Below, one piece after another: positions 8,926-18,031 of a stretch of 64,000 bases of DNA. Position 1 is the stretch's first letter; each line of letters opens with the position of its first letter. Location of the stretch: NCBI RefSeq assembly GCF_008329565.1, contig NZ_NPKT01000004.1:1-64000 (forward strand). The letters are read 5' to 3'. Both the position numbers and the translations under genes were made by a program. The DNA comes from Mycolicibacterium sp. P1-5 (GTDB lineage Bacteria; Actinomycetota; Actinomycetes; Mycobacteriales; Mycobacteriaceae). The notes under the pieces are model-generated. The model was not told the origin of the DNA. It made no database searches and saw only the letters and a list, made by a program, of their open reading frames with translations.

Positions 8926-8954
8926 CAGCGGTGAACCGACGAGAGGAGTCTCCC

Positions 8955-9623
8955 GTGTCCACCACCGAACCAGTCACGATCGCCGCCCAGATCGCACGGC
9001 TTCAGCACGGCATGGCCGGCCATCTGCCCGCCGAGGCGGTCGAGGCGTTCACCGCCGACCAGAAGCGCATGGTCGACGACGGCGTGGCGGCCGACGCAGC
9101 GCTGCCGGGAACCGCGCTACCCGACCCCGAAGTGCTTGATAAACAAGGCAATCCGACCAGAATCAGCACTCTGCGGGCCAGCCGTCCGGCCGTCGTGGTG
9201 TTCTACCGCGGGGCCTGGTGTCCCTATTGCAATCTCACGCTGAAGGCTTATCAGGACACCCTGGTCCCAGCACTCGCCGAGCGCGGCGTCCCGCTGATCG
9301 CCGTCAGCCCACAGAAGCCCGATGGCTCGCTGTCGACCGCTGAAGCCAACGCACTGACATTCGACGTCGTCTCCGATCCGGGCAACCAGATCGCCTCCGC
9401 ACTCGGCATCGTCATCACGCCGTCAGAGGCATCGCGGACAGTGACCGAGCGGCTCGGCATCGACTTGCGGGAGGCCAATGCCGACGGAGGCTATGAATTG
9501 CCCATGCCCACTGTCGTTGTCGTCGACGGTCAGGGCGTGATCACATGGCGCGACATCCACCCCGACTACACCACCCGCACCGAGGTCACCGAGATCTTGG
9601 CGGCCGTTGCCCAACTGGGCTGA
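8955..9623 (+). CDS. peroxiredoxin-like (AhpC/TSA, thioredoxin-fold) protein
   Basis: A 222-residue thioredoxin-fold protein. The strand VVVFYRGAWCPYC places the active-site CxxC at Cys89 and Cys92, and VSPQKPDG and PTVVVVDGQG follow as later core strands. Members reduce peroxides or act as thiol oxidoreductases in the cytoplasm; there is no signal peptide. The GTG at 8955 is chosen because GAGAGGAG stands just before it; an in-frame GTG at 8931 lacks such a site. The TetR gene upstream likely regulates it. It converges with glmS, leaving 9 bases between them. Confidence 0.88.
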   Translation: MSTTEPVTIAAQIARLQHGMAGHLPAEAVEAFTADQKRMVDDGVAADAALPGTALPDPEVLDKQGNPTRISTLRASRPAVVVFYRGAWCPYCNLTLKAYQDTLVPALAERGVPLIAVSPQKPDGSLSTAEANALTFDVVSDPGNQIASALGIVITPSEASRTVTERLGIDLREANADGGYELPMPTVVVVDGQGVITWRDIHPDYTTRTEVTEILAAVAQLG

Positions 9624-9632
9624 CCGCCATCG

Positions 9633-11501
9633 TCACTCGACGGTGACGGACTTGGCCAGATTGCGGGGCTTGTCGACGTCGAAGCCACGGGCCCGGGCCA
9701 CCGCGGCTGCGAACACCTGCAGCGGGACCGTGGACAGCAGCGGCTGGAAAAGCGTTGACACGGCAGGTATTTCGAAGATGTAATCGGCGTACGGGCGCAC
9801 CGTGTCGTCGCCCTCCTCGGCGATCACGATCGTGACCGCGCCGCGGGCCTGGATTTCGCGGATGTTGCTCAGCAGCTTGGCGTGCAGGGTTGCCGCGTTC
9901 TTCGGTGACGGCATCACCACGATCACGGGCAGGCCGTCCTCGATCAGCGCGATCGGTCCGTGCTTGAGCTCACCGGCGGCGAAGCCCTCGGCGTGCATGT
10001 AAGCCAGTTCCTTGAGCTTGAGCGCACCCTCCAGCGCCACCGGATAACCGACGTGGCGGCCCAGGAACAGCACCGTCGGCGACGACGCGAACTGCTGACC
10101 CAACTTGGTGATCGGCTGCAGGTGTTCGAGCACCCGGGTGACCAGCTCGGGCATTGACTCCAACTCGTGATACTCGCGCTCGACCTCGTCGGGGTACTTG
10201 GTGCCACGGGCCTGCGCCAGCGCCAGGCCGACGAGGTAGTTCGCGGCGATCTGGGCGAGGAAGGTCTTGGTGGCCGCCACCCCGATCTCAGGTCCGGCGC
10301 GGGTGTAGAGCACCGCGTCCGCCTCACGCGGGATTTGGCTGCCGTTGGTGTTGCAGATCGCCAGCACCTTGGCCTTCTGGCCCTTGGCGTGCCGGACGGC
10401 CTCCAGGGTGTCGGCGGTCTCGCCGGACTGGGAGATCGCGATCACCAAGGTGCCGCGGTCCAACACCGGATCCCGGTAACGGAACTCGCTCGCAAGCTCG
10501 ACTTCCACCGGCAACCTGGTCCAATGCTCGATGGCGTACTTGGCCAGCAACCCCGAGTGGAATGCGGTGCCACAGGCGACGATGAAGACCTTGTCGATCT
10601 CGCGGAGTTCCTGATCGCTCAGCCGCTGCTCGTCGAGCACGATCCGGCCGTCGACGAAATGGCCCAGAAGGGTGTCGGCGACCGCCGCCGGCTGCTCGGC
10701 GATTTCCTTGAGCATGAAGTAGTCGTAACCGCCCTTCTCAGCGGCCGACAGATCCCAGTCGATATGAAATTCACGGGCGTTCGCGGTGTCGTCGACACCG
10801 TCGAAGTCGGTGATCGAGTAACCCTCGGCGGTGATCACCACCGCCTGATCCTGGCCCAATTCGACGGCGTCACGGGTGAACTCGATGAACGCCGCGACGT
10901 CGGAGCCGATGAACATCTCGCCGTCGCCGATGCCGACAACCAGCGGGGTGGACCGTCGGGCGGCGATGATGGTGCCCGGGTCGTCGGCATGGGCGAACAC
11001 CAGCGTGAAGTGGCCTTCGAGCCGGCGCAGCACCGCCAGCACCGACGCCTCGAAATCGCCGGCAGTCGGGCCGCGGCGGTACGCCTGGGCGACCAGGTGG
11101 ACAGCCACCTCGCTGTCGGTGTCGCTGGCGAACTCCACACCGTCGGCCTCCAGCTCGTGGCGCAGGGTGGCGAAGTTCTCGATGATCCCGTTGTGCACGA
11201 CGGCGAACTTGCCCGCCGCGTCGCGGTGCGGGTGGGCGTTGCGGTCGGTGGGGCGGCCGTGAGTGGCCCAACGGGTGTGGCCCATTCCGGCGGTGCCGGC
11301 CAGCGCGTCGGAGTCGGTTTCGGCCAGCGCCTCCTCGAGGTTGGCCAGCCGGCCGGCACGGCGACGCACGGTCAAGCCGCCGTCGCCGTCGAGCAGGGCG
11401 ATCCCGGAGGAGTCGTAGCCGCGGTATTCCATCCGCCGCAGTGCATCGACCACGACACCGCGGGCAGGACGATGCCCGACGTACGCCACGATTCCGCACA
11501 T
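9633..11501 (-). CDS. glmS: glutamine-fructose-6-phosphate aminotransferase (isomerizing)
   Basis: A 622-residue enzyme that makes glucosamine-6-phosphate from fructose-6-phosphate and glutamine, the first step towards UDP-GlcNAc. The ATG at 11501 is certain because the protein must begin Met-Cys-Gly-Ile-Val, with Cys2 becoming the N-terminal nucleophile of the glutaminase domain. Two SIS sugar-isomerase domains follow, and the chain ends in the conserved KPRNLAKSVTVE. GlmM, the next enzyme in the pathway, lies 3.7 kb away on the same strand. No glmS ribozyme is seen or expected. Confidence 0.97.
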   Translation of the reverse strand: MCGIVAYVGHRPARGVVVDALRRMEYRGYDSSGIALLDGDGGLTVRRRAGRLANLEEALAETDSDALAGTAGMGHTRWATHGRPTDRNAHPHRDAAGKFAVVHNGIIENFATLRHELEADGVEFASDTDSEVAVHLVAQAYRRGPTAGDFEASVLAVLRRLEGHFTLVFAHADDPGTIIAARRSTPLVVGIGDGEMFIGSDVAAFIEFTRDAVELGQDQAVVITAEGYSITDFDGVDDTANAREFHIDWDLSAAEKGGYDYFMLKEIAEQPAAVADTLLGHFVDGRIVLDEQRLSDQELREIDKVFIVACGTAFHSGLLAKYAIEHWTRLPVEVELASEFRYRDPVLDRGTLVIAISQSGETADTLEAVRHAKGQKAKVLAICNTNGSQIPREADAVLYTRAGPEIGVAATKTFLAQIAANYLVGLALAQARGTKYPDEVEREYHELESMPELVTRVLEHLQPITKLGQQFASSPTVLFLGRHVGYPVALEGALKLKELAYMHAEGFAAGELKHGPIALIEDGLPVIVVMPSPKNAATLHAKLLSNIREIQARGAVTIVIAEEGDDTVRPYADYIFEIPAVSTLFQPLLSTVPLQVFAAAVARARGFDVDKPRNLAKSVTVE

Positions 11502-11555
11502 GTTTACCCAGGGTAGTGCAGCACCGGCGTTCAGTTCGTCCGCTAGGTTCAAGGG

Positions 11556-12407
11556 GTGGCCCGGACACGCAAGCTCTTCGCGGCGCTGACCCGCCGCGGT
11601 CCGCATCAGATTCTGCGCGGTGACCTGGCCTTTGCCGGGTTACCCGGCATCGTCTACACGCCGGCGTCGGGGTTCAATCTGCCGGGTGTGGCCTTCGGCC
11701 ACGATTGGCTCACAGATGTCGACCACTACGTGGAAACCCTGGAGCATCTCGCGTCGTGGGGCATCGTCGCAGCCGCCCCGAACACCGAGCGCGGGTTCGC
11801 GCCGTCGGTGCTGAACCTCTCGGTGGACCTGGGCACCACCCTCGACATCATCAGCGGCGTGCGGCTGGGCCCCGGCGAGATCAGCGTGCACCCCACCAAA
11901 CTGGGCGTGGTGGGACATGGCTTCGGTGGTGCGGCGGCGGTTTTCGCCGCGGCGGGCCTGGCCGGGGCGGCGTCCGGCGCGCCCAAGGCGGTCGCAGCGC
12001 TTTTCCCGACGGTGACCAAGCCCGGGGCCGAGCAGCCGGCGGCGTCGCTGAAGGTGCCCGGCCTGGTACTCAGCGCCCCCGATGATCCGCACTCGCTGCG
12101 CACCGATGCGCTGAACCTGGCCGCGGCGTGGAAAGGGTCGGTGCTGCACATCGTCAGTAAGGGTGAGTCGTCCGGGCTGGCCGAGAAGCGCCGCTTCGCC
12201 AAGGTGCTTGGCATGCCGGGGTCGGACAAAAAGACGCAGAAGACGACGCGCGCTCTGCTGACCGGCTTCCTGCTGTTCCACCTGACCGACGACAAGACGT
12301 ATCAGGAGTTCGCCGATCCGGAGGCTGTGCTGCCGAAGACCGAGCTACCCGACCCCGAGGCGGCGCCGGTGACGCCGGAGGAACAGTTCGTCGCGCTGCT
12401 GAAGTAA
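11556..12407 (+). CDS. alpha/beta-hydrolase-fold protein (dienelactone hydrolase-like) with altered nucleophile elbow
   Basis: A 283-residue cytoplasmic alpha/beta-hydrolase-fold protein starting at GTG, divergent from glmS with a 54-base gap, as for the Rv3437/Rv3438 region of M. tuberculosis. The elbow that should read Gly-x-Ser-x-Gly is GHGFG at residues 120-124, so Gly122 replaces the nucleophile. The C-terminus is lysine- then Pro/Glu-rich. The fold is clear from the VVGHGFGGAAAVFAAAG and GLVLSAPDD segments, but normal hydrolase chemistry seems unlikely. A binding or structural role is possible. Confidence 0.8.
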   Translation: MARTRKLFAALTRRGPHQILRGDLAFAGLPGIVYTPASGFNLPGVAFGHDWLTDVDHYVETLEHLASWGIVAAAPNTERGFAPSVLNLSVDLGTTLDIISGVRLGPGEISVHPTKLGVVGHGFGGAAAVFAAAGLAGAASGAPKAVAALFPTVTKPGAEQPAASLKVPGLVLSAPDDPHSLRTDALNLAAAWKGSVLHIVSKGESSGLAEKRRFAKVLGMPGSDKKTQKTTRALLTGFLLFHLTDDKTYQEFADPEAVLPKTELPDPEAAPVTPEEQFVALLK

Positions 12408-12421
12408 CCTGATCTCCCCCA

Positions 12422-12435
12422 ACCAACTGGTTGGT
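12422..12435. promoter_or_regulatory. operator-like inverted repeat ACCAAC-TG-GTTGGT
   Basis: A 14-base site with perfect 6-base arms and a 2-base centre lies 14 bases before the ATG of the F420 oxidoreductase. It differs by one base from a site at 36567-36580 before a short-chain dehydrogenase. The AAC-nn-GTT core is typical of TetR-family operators in mycobacteria. A specific regulator cannot be named. Confidence 0.5.
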
Positions 12436-12449
12436 GATTTACTTTGCGG

Positions 12450-13490
12450 ATGCGTACCGGGATCTTTCTGGACTATTCGGGCGGCTTCCGTGAGGCCGTC
12501 GAGCACATCGTCGTCTTGGAGAAGGCCGGCGTCGACATCGCCCTCGTCGCCGAGGCCTACTCCTACGACGCGGTCAGCCAGCTCGGCTATCTGGCGGCCA
12601 AGACCTCGACGATCGAACTCGGCTCGGGCGTCTTCCCCATTTACACCCGGACGCCGACGCTGCTGGCGATGACGGCAGCCGGCCTGGACTTCGTATCCGA
12701 CGGACGCTTCCGGCTCGGCATCGGCACGTCTGGCCCACAGGTGGTGGAGGGATTTCACGGAGTGCCGTTCGACGCGCCACTGGGCCGTACCCGCGAGGTC
12801 GTCGAGATCTGCCGACAGGTGTGGCGCCGCGAGCGCGTCCAGCACCAGGGCCGTAGCTACCAGATCCCGCTGCCCGCCGACCGGGGCACCGGGTTGGGCA
12901 AGCCGCTGCAGCTCATCAATCATCCTGTTCGTGAACGGATTCCGATCACCATCGCCGCACTCGGTCCCAAGAACGTCGAGCTGACCGCCGAGATCGCTGA
13001 GGGTTGGCAGCCGGTGTTCTTCTTCCCGGAGAAGGTTGACGAGGTGTGGGGCGATGCGCTGCGGGCTGGAAAGGCCAAGCGCGACAGTGCACTTGGTGAC
13101 CTCGATGTGATGGTCGGGGTGTCGCTGGCCATCGGCGACGACGTGGAAGAGCGGCTGAACTGGGCCAAGCCGCACCTGGCGCTTTACATCGGCGGCATGG
13201 GCGCCCGGGGCCAGAACTTCTACCACAAGCTGGCGACTCGGTACGGGTACGGCGAGGTGGCCGACCGCATCCAAGATTTGTTCCTGTCCGGCCGCAAGGC
13301 CGAGGCGATCGCCGCGGTGCCCGACGAGTTGGTGCGGCAGGTGAATCTGATCGGCCCGCGCGGATTCGTCAAGGAACGCATCGCCGCGTTCGCCGAGGCC
13401 GGCGTCACCACGCTGTTGGCTACGCCGACCACCACCGAGCCGGGCGAATACATCAGCTGGGTCGAGGAACTGCAGCAGCTCCTGCCCTGA
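12450..13490 (+). CDS. LLM-class F420-dependent oxidoreductase
   Basis: A 346-residue TIM-barrel protein of the luciferase-like monooxygenase superfamily. It begins MRTGIFLDYSGGF and has the early LAEAYSYDAVSQLGYLAAKTS helix, the LGSGVFPIYTRTP strand near the F420 pocket, and FRLGIGTSGPQVVEGFHG. This pattern marks F420-dependent rather than FMN enzymes. ATG 12450 is preferred over the TTG two codons upstream. It may act in lipid or xenobiotic oxidation; the substrate is not determinable. An operator-like repeat lies at its 5' side. Confidence 0.88.
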   Translation: MRTGIFLDYSGGFREAVEHIVVLEKAGVDIALVAEAYSYDAVSQLGYLAAKTSTIELGSGVFPIYTRTPTLLAMTAAGLDFVSDGRFRLGIGTSGPQVVEGFHGVPFDAPLGRTREVVEICRQVWRRERVQHQGRSYQIPLPADRGTGLGKPLQLINHPVRERIPITIAALGPKNVELTAEIAEGWQPVFFFPEKVDEVWGDALRAGKAKRDSALGDLDVMVGVSLAIGDDVEERLNWAKPHLALYIGGMGARGQNFYHKLATRYGYGEVADRIQDLFLSGRKAEAIAAVPDELVRQVNLIGPRGFVKERIAAFAEAGVTTLLATPTTTEPGEYISWVEELQQLLP

Positions 13491-13535
13491 CGACCGGTGG
13501 GCGTGCGGCCCGTTGTTCGTCGGCCGGACGCAGCA

Positions 13536-13555
13536 GCCGGCGATGTGATGCCGGC
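13536..13555. terminator. possible hairpin between convergent genes
   Basis: GCCGGC at 13536-13541 and 13550-13555 can pair across an 8-base loop in the gap between the convergent F420 oxidoreductase and the Pro-rich gene. There is no U-run on either strand, so a terminator role is only possible. Confidence 0.25.
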
Positions 13556-13577
13556 ACGACGGGTCTTTCGCGTTCAG

Positions 13578-14906
13578 TCATTGACCGACCTGCGGTAGTT
13601 CGTCGGCGGCGATCTCACAGGGCGTTTCTTCATCGGTGTGCTCGGCAGCCGGCGCCGGTGGGACGGGCGCCGTCACGGGTTCGGGTGGCGGTAGTGGCGG
13701 TGGCGGCTCGGCTTCGGTCACTTCTGCGTCCGGGGTAGGCAGCTCTTCGGTGACCACTTCCTCCGGTGAGGGGTCCTCGGTAGCCGGAACATCCTCGGAG
13801 GCAGGCTCTCCCGTGACGGCCGCTTCGTCGGAATCGTCCTCATCGACTGGGTCCTCGGGTTCCGGCAGGTCATCGTCTGCCGTGTCGTCCGGCATAGAGT
13901 CGATCAGCCCCCCGATCGCGTCGGCGATCTGCCCTATCAGCCCGGACGGGCCGCCGCCGACATCCGGCATGGACGGCAGGGCGGGCATGCCGGCGGATGC
14001 GGGTGTACCGAGTGCCGGCGGAAGTGGTTGCACCGGTGCGGTATCCACGGCCGGTGGGGCGTCCACCGCCGGTGGCGGCACTGTGGGTTCAGGCACGGCG
14101 ACGGGCGGCGGAAGGATGGGCACGGAAGCCGGCGACGAGACCGGCGCCGCAGCAGCCGACGTAGCCTGAGCCGGCACAGGCACAGGCACAGGCACAGGCC
14201 CGGGGGAAGGCGGCGGCGAACCGAGGGCGCCCGGCACCTCGAAATACACAGTGGCAGCGGCATTCAACTGTCGCAACGCGTCCTCGTAGGCGGCCCCCAC
14301 CGAAGACGTCGCCGACCGCATCGCGGTGAGCCAGTCGGTGCGGATGTCGGTGTCGACGTACGGGGTGATCTGCTGAGTGACGACCTCAACAGCCTCGGTC
14401 CGCTCCGCACTCCCGCCGGATACCGTCGCTGCCGCGGCCAGCCATACCGGACGCTCCCCGGCGCGACGGTCGTCGATCGATACCGCCGCAGCGACCTTCT
14501 CGTCGACCAGTCGGCCCAGCCCATCACGCAGTGCTTCACACGTCTCGGCCGCAGCGCGCAGCGCACCCGCCAACGCCAACCCGGCCGCACAATGGCGATC
14601 AACGAATTCAACTGCCAGAGAGCCGGACTCACCGTCCCACGCGGCCGTCAATGCTGTCAGCCCATCTCGCGAAACACGCACGGCTTCATCGGCGGCGGCC
14701 GACGCGGCACGCAGGACCGCACAGTCGGCATCCAGCACGGTCAGGTTCAGGCCGTCCTCACCGCCGAACCACTCCATGATCTGCGCCGCGTGCGCGGTCA
14801 GATCCGGATGCTGATAACCGACGGCATGGCAGGCGGTCACATAGGTCTGGGTGTTGGTCACCGACGACCGCCCTGCCGCGAGCCGTGCGGCGACGTCCAG
14901 CGTCAT
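13578..14906 (-). CDS. Ala/Pro-rich protein of unknown function, ESX-gene partner
   Basis: A 442-residue protein. Residues 1-230 are predicted helical and alanine-rich, resembling the helical cores of type VII-associated proteins; residues 230-442 are low-complexity Pro/Ala/Glu-rich, including a VPVPVPVPVPA run made by a DNA repeat. There is no signal peptide or membrane segment. Its start overlaps the stop of the ESX-associated gene by ATGA, and the pair occupies the Rv3439c-Rv3440c position in the M. tuberculosis order. It may be a secreted or chaperone-like partner of the small protein; the function is unknown. Confidence 0.8.
   Translation of the reverse strand: MTLDVAARLAAGRSSVTNTQTYVTACHAVGYQHPDLTAHAAQIMEWFGGEDGLNLTVLDADCAVLRAASAAADEAVRVSRDGLTALTAAWDGESGSLAVEFVDRHCAAGLALAGALRAAAETCEALRDGLGRLVDEKVAAAVSIDDRRAGERPVWLAAAATVSGGSAERTEAVEVVTQQITPYVDTDIRTDWLTAMRSATSSVGAAYEDALRQLNAAATVYFEVPGALGSPPPSPGPVPVPVPVPAQATSAAAAPVSSPASVPILPPPVAVPEPTVPPPAVDAPPAVDTAPVQPLPPALGTPASAGMPALPSMPDVGGGPSGLIGQIADAIGGLIDSMPDDTADDDLPEPEDPVDEDDSDEAAVTGEPASEDVPATEDPSPEEVVTEELPTPDAEVTEAEPPPPLPPPEPVTAPVPPAPAAEHTDEETPCEIAADELPQVGQ
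14173..14199. repeat. six-base tandem repeat GGCACA, 4.5 copies
   Basis: Four and a half copies of GGCACA lie inside the Pro-rich gene and encode alternating Val-Pro on the minus strand. The unit is a multiple of three, so copy-number change would lengthen or shorten the run without a frameshift. Confidence 0.85.
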
Positions 14907-15193
14907 CGGATCACCGCCCGTAAATCGGCGTCGCCGTAACGGTCTGCGGTGACTCGGAGCGCGGCGGCCACCTCCTCAGCCGCGCGCGACCACTGCGCCA
15001 TCCCGGCCGTCAACTGGTCCAGCGCGGCACGGACCGCGTCACCGTGAGCACCATGCACCCGCCCAGCCACATGCCCGCCGAAGCCCAGGCCGCTCAACCG
15101 TGCACGCAATGCCCCGTCGAGCACTCCGGCGGCGGCATCGAAACGTTGCGCGGCCGCGCGTACCCCAACACAGTCCACGCGCGTGTTACCCAT
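14903..15193 (-). CDS. ESX secretion-associated (EspC/WXG100-like) small protein
   Basis: A 96-residue helical-hairpin protein resembling type VII secretion targets of the EspC/DUF2580 kind. It starts VDCVGVRAAAQRFDAAAGVLDGAL, with a central Gly-rich turn and a second helix containing QWSRAAEEVAAALRVTADRYGDAD. The C-terminal YxxxD/E motif of type VII substrates could be the YGDAD segment (Tyr, then Asp at +4), although the fit is loose. It overlaps the next gene by ATGA, so the two are co-translated. No ESX machinery is encoded in the window, so any export would use a system elsewhere. Confidence 0.75.
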   Translation of the reverse strand: MGNTRVDCVGVRAAAQRFDAAAGVLDGALRARLSGLGFGGHVAGRVHGAHGDAVRAALDQLTAGMAQWSRAAEEVAAALRVTADRYGDADLRAVIR

Positions 15194-15241
15194 ACTCGAG
15201 TAGGACGCACAAAACGCCGAACCGGTTCCAGGAGTTTCAGA

Positions 15242-16579
15242 TCAGCCCTGGGCGCTGACCGATTCGGCGATCCGGACCGCCAATTGCCGCGCTGTGTCCT
15301 CGTCGGCAGCTTCCACCATGACGCGGACCATCTGCTCAGTTCCGGACGGGCGCAATAGAATTCGTCCGGTGTCGCCGAGTTCGGCCTCGGCCCTGCGCAC
15401 CGCGCTCTGTACCGCCGGCGCTTCAGCGACCGTTGCCTTATCGGTCACCTCGACGTTGATAAGGACCTGCGGAAGCGTCTGCATGGGTCCGGCCAGCTCA
15501 GCCAGCGACAAGCGGGTCTGCGCCATCCGCGCCATCAGCCGCAACCCGGTCGCGATGCCGTCTCCGGTGGTGCCCAGCGCGGGCATCACGATGTGGCCCG
15601 ACTGCTCACCGCCCAGGCTGTACTCTCCGGCCCGCAGCTCCTCCAGGACATACCGATCGCCAACGCCGGTGGTGCGCACTGCAATACCGGCCTCACGCAT
15701 GGCGATGTGCAATCCGAGATTGCTCATCACCGTGGCCACCAGCGTCTCAGAAGCCAACTCGCCCGCGTCGCGCATGGCCAGCGCCAAGATCACCATGATG
15801 GCGTCGCCGTCGACCACCCGGCCGTTCGCATCGACTGCCAGGCAGCGGTCGGCGTCACCGTCGTGCGCCAAGCCGAGGTCGGCACGGTGGGACAACACAG
15901 CGGCCTGCACCTGCTCCAGATGCGTCGAGCCGCACGCGTGGTTGATGTTGAGGCCGTCCGGCTCGGCGTTGATCGCGATCACCCGCGCGCCCGCGGCGTG
16001 GTAGGCGCGCGGCCCGGCCTGGAATGCGGCGCCGTTGGCGCAGTCGACCACCACGGTCAGGCCGTCCAAGCGGACTGGCGCTGCCGCACGAACGTGGTGC
16101 AGGTAGCGCTCCAGCGCGTCACCGGCATCGAGTACGCGGCCGATGTCGGCGCCGACCGGCCGCAGCCCGGGACCCTGCGCGACGAGCTCCTCGATGCGGT
16201 CCTCGGCGTCGTCGTCGAGCTTGTGGCCGCCGGAGCCGAAGATTTTGATGCCGTTGTCCGGCATCGCGTTGTGCGATGCGGAGATCATCACACCGAAGTC
16301 AGCGCCATACGCCGCGGTCAGGTGGGCGACCGCCGGCGTGGGCAGCACCCCGACCCGCAGTGCGTCCACCCCTTCGCTGGTGACACCGGCGATCACCGCC
16401 GCTTCGAGCATTTCGCCGCTGGCCCGCGGATCACGACCGATCACCGCGAACCGCCGATCCGAGCTTCCCGTCGCGGCGAGACGGCGTGCCGCCGCCGCTC
16501 CCAACGCCAGTCCCAGCTCGGCAGTCAGTTCTCGGTTGGCGACGCCGCGGACACCGTCGGTGCCGAACAGTCGACCCAT
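15242..16579 (-). CDS. glmM: phosphoglucosamine mutase
   Basis: A 445-residue enzyme that converts glucosamine-6-phosphate to glucosamine-1-phosphate, the step after GlmS on the way to UDP-GlcNAc and peptidoglycan. The active-site phosphoserine is Ser102 in [12 protein letters not shown]; the metal loop is DGDADR; the C-terminal phosphate site is [14 protein letters not shown]. The ATG at 16579 gives the canonical [12 protein letters not shown] start; the longer frame upstream is rejected. Order glmM-rpsI-rplM matches M. tuberculosis, though here a small secreted protein gene lies between glmM and rpsI. Confidence 0.97.
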   Translation of the reverse strand: MGRLFGTDGVRGVANRELTAELGLALGAAAARRLAATGSSDRRFAVIGRDPRASGEMLEAAVIAGVTSEGVDALRVGVLPTPAVAHLTAAYGADFGVMISASHNAMPDNGIKIFGSGGHKLDDDAEDRIEELVAQGPGLRPVGADIGRVLDAGDALERYLHHVRAAAPVRLDGLTVVVDCANGAAFQAGPRAYHAAGARVIAINAEPDGLNINHACGSTHLEQVQAAVLSHRADLGLAHDGDADRCLAVDANGRVVDGDAIMVILALAMRDAGELASETLVATVMSNLGLHIAMREAGIAVRTTGVGDRYVLEELRAGEYSLGGEQSGHIVMPALGTTGDGIATGLRLMARMAQTRLSLAELAGPMQTLPQVLINVEVTDKATVAEAPAVQSAVRRAEAELGDTGRILLRPSGTEQMVRVMVEAADEDTARQLAVRIAESVSAQG

Positions 16580-16739
16580 GCGGACAAACCTCTCACACGT
16601 AGCCGCTCGCGACACAACCAACGAGGTTAGCCACCGTGTCGCCACCAAATCGACGCTGCTCCGAGACGCCCGACAGCGAACACTGCCCGCACCCGGTGCG
16701 GGTGCGGGCAGTGCGCAGCTTGTACCGGCTGATTACCGG

Positions 16740-17207
16740 TTACTGGCCGTCAGCGGTCGGCGAGTCGGCCGACGGGGCCGCCGGCACTGCAGTCGTGGGC
16801 GCGGAGCCCATGCTGCCGTTGGCATGGCCCTGACCCTGGGCGACCTCAGAGTTACCCGGCCCGTTCTGGGTGAAGGTGTAGCTCAGGCCACCGGTCACGC
16901 TGGCGCAGACCGGAAGAGTGGCGATCTGGTTGGTGTCGAGCTCACCCAGGCGCGAGGCCAGGTCACTGCCGGGGCACACCGCGGTGGCGAGGCTCTCGGC
17001 GTTGGTCAGCGTCACATCTTGGATGATGCCCAGCTGCTGGCCGTTGACGGAGAGCGCGACGTTGACCTTGCCGTCGCTCACCACGGACTGGGCCTGGGGC
17101 GCAGGCGCCGGGGCCTCGGGAGCCGCGTTCGCGAGGCCGAAACCACCCGCGACGAGCAGCGAGCCACCCAGAACCGCACCAGCGGCCGTCTTCGTGAACG
17201 TGTTCAT
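16740..17207 (-). CDS. small secreted protein of unknown function
   Basis: A 155-residue exported protein. An AGGAG ribosome site precedes the ATG at 17207. The N-terminus MNTFTKTAAGAVLGGSLLVAGGFGLANA is a Sec signal peptide with an AxA cleavage site near residue 28. The mature part has a Pro/Ala stretch, a core with two Cys (CPGSD and VCASV, probably a disulfide), and a low-complexity Ser/Ala/Pro tail. I do not recognise the family. It sits between the rpsI terminator and glmM and probably has its own promoter. Confidence 0.8.
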   Translation of the reverse strand: MNTFTKTAAGAVLGGSLLVAGGFGLANAAPEAPAPAPQAQSVVSDGKVNVALSVNGQQLGIIQDVTLTNAESLATAVCPGSDLASRLGELDTNQIATLPVCASVTGGLSYTFTQNGPGNSEVAQGQGHANGSMGSAPTTAVPAAPSADSPTADGQ

Positions 17208-17344
17208 GTTCGCTCCTTTTCTTCCTGTTATTGGCAGGGAGTCAAGGCTGCGGAATTCGATATCACACAGCCCGAGGAGGACACCGACCCCCCGAAGGGT
17301 CGTCCCGCCTCCTACCTTGGGCAGCCGACGTGTCGCCGGCCTCC

Positions 17345-17374
17345 CTAAGACTTGCCGAAGCGGTATGGAGTCAA
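17345..17374 (-). promoter_or_regulatory. possible promoter for the small secreted protein
   Basis: On the minus strand TTGACT (17369-17374) and TCTTAG (17345-17350) are separated by 18 bases, about 140 bases before the gene start. The gap 17208-17515 otherwise contains an AT-rich patch around 17378-17393 and the rpsI terminator, with no credible gene. Confidence 0.35.
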
Positions 17375-17441
17375 ACCAAAAATTAATAATCCTTTCCGGG
17401 AGGCGCGCTGAGCAGGCCATACGCCATGTGACCCAGGCCAC

Positions 17442-17492
17442 AAAAAACTCGCCGGGCGGCCTCCAGTCGAAGACTGGATGACGCCCGGCGAG
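17442..17492 (-). terminator. compound intrinsic terminator of the rplM-rpsI operon
   Basis: Read on the minus strand, CTCGCCGGGCG (17482-17492) pairs perfectly with CGCCCGGCGAG (17448-17458), and the loop itself holds a second perfect hairpin, CCAGTC-TTC-GACTGG. Six U residues (17442-17447) follow at once. It starts 24 bases after the rpsI stop. This is unusually canonical for a mycobacterium. Confidence 0.9.
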
Positions 17493-17515
17493 CCGTTGCG
17501 TATGGACGCGGCAGA

Positions 17516-18027
<512 letters not shown>

Positions 18028-18031
<4 letters not shown>

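Noticed and set aside
10167-11516. 449-residue open frame antisense to glmS on the plus strand
   Set aside because: It is the shadow of a GC-rich coding strand: composition is Gln/Arg/His/Asp-rich with no domain, and the opposite strand encodes an unmistakable GlmS.
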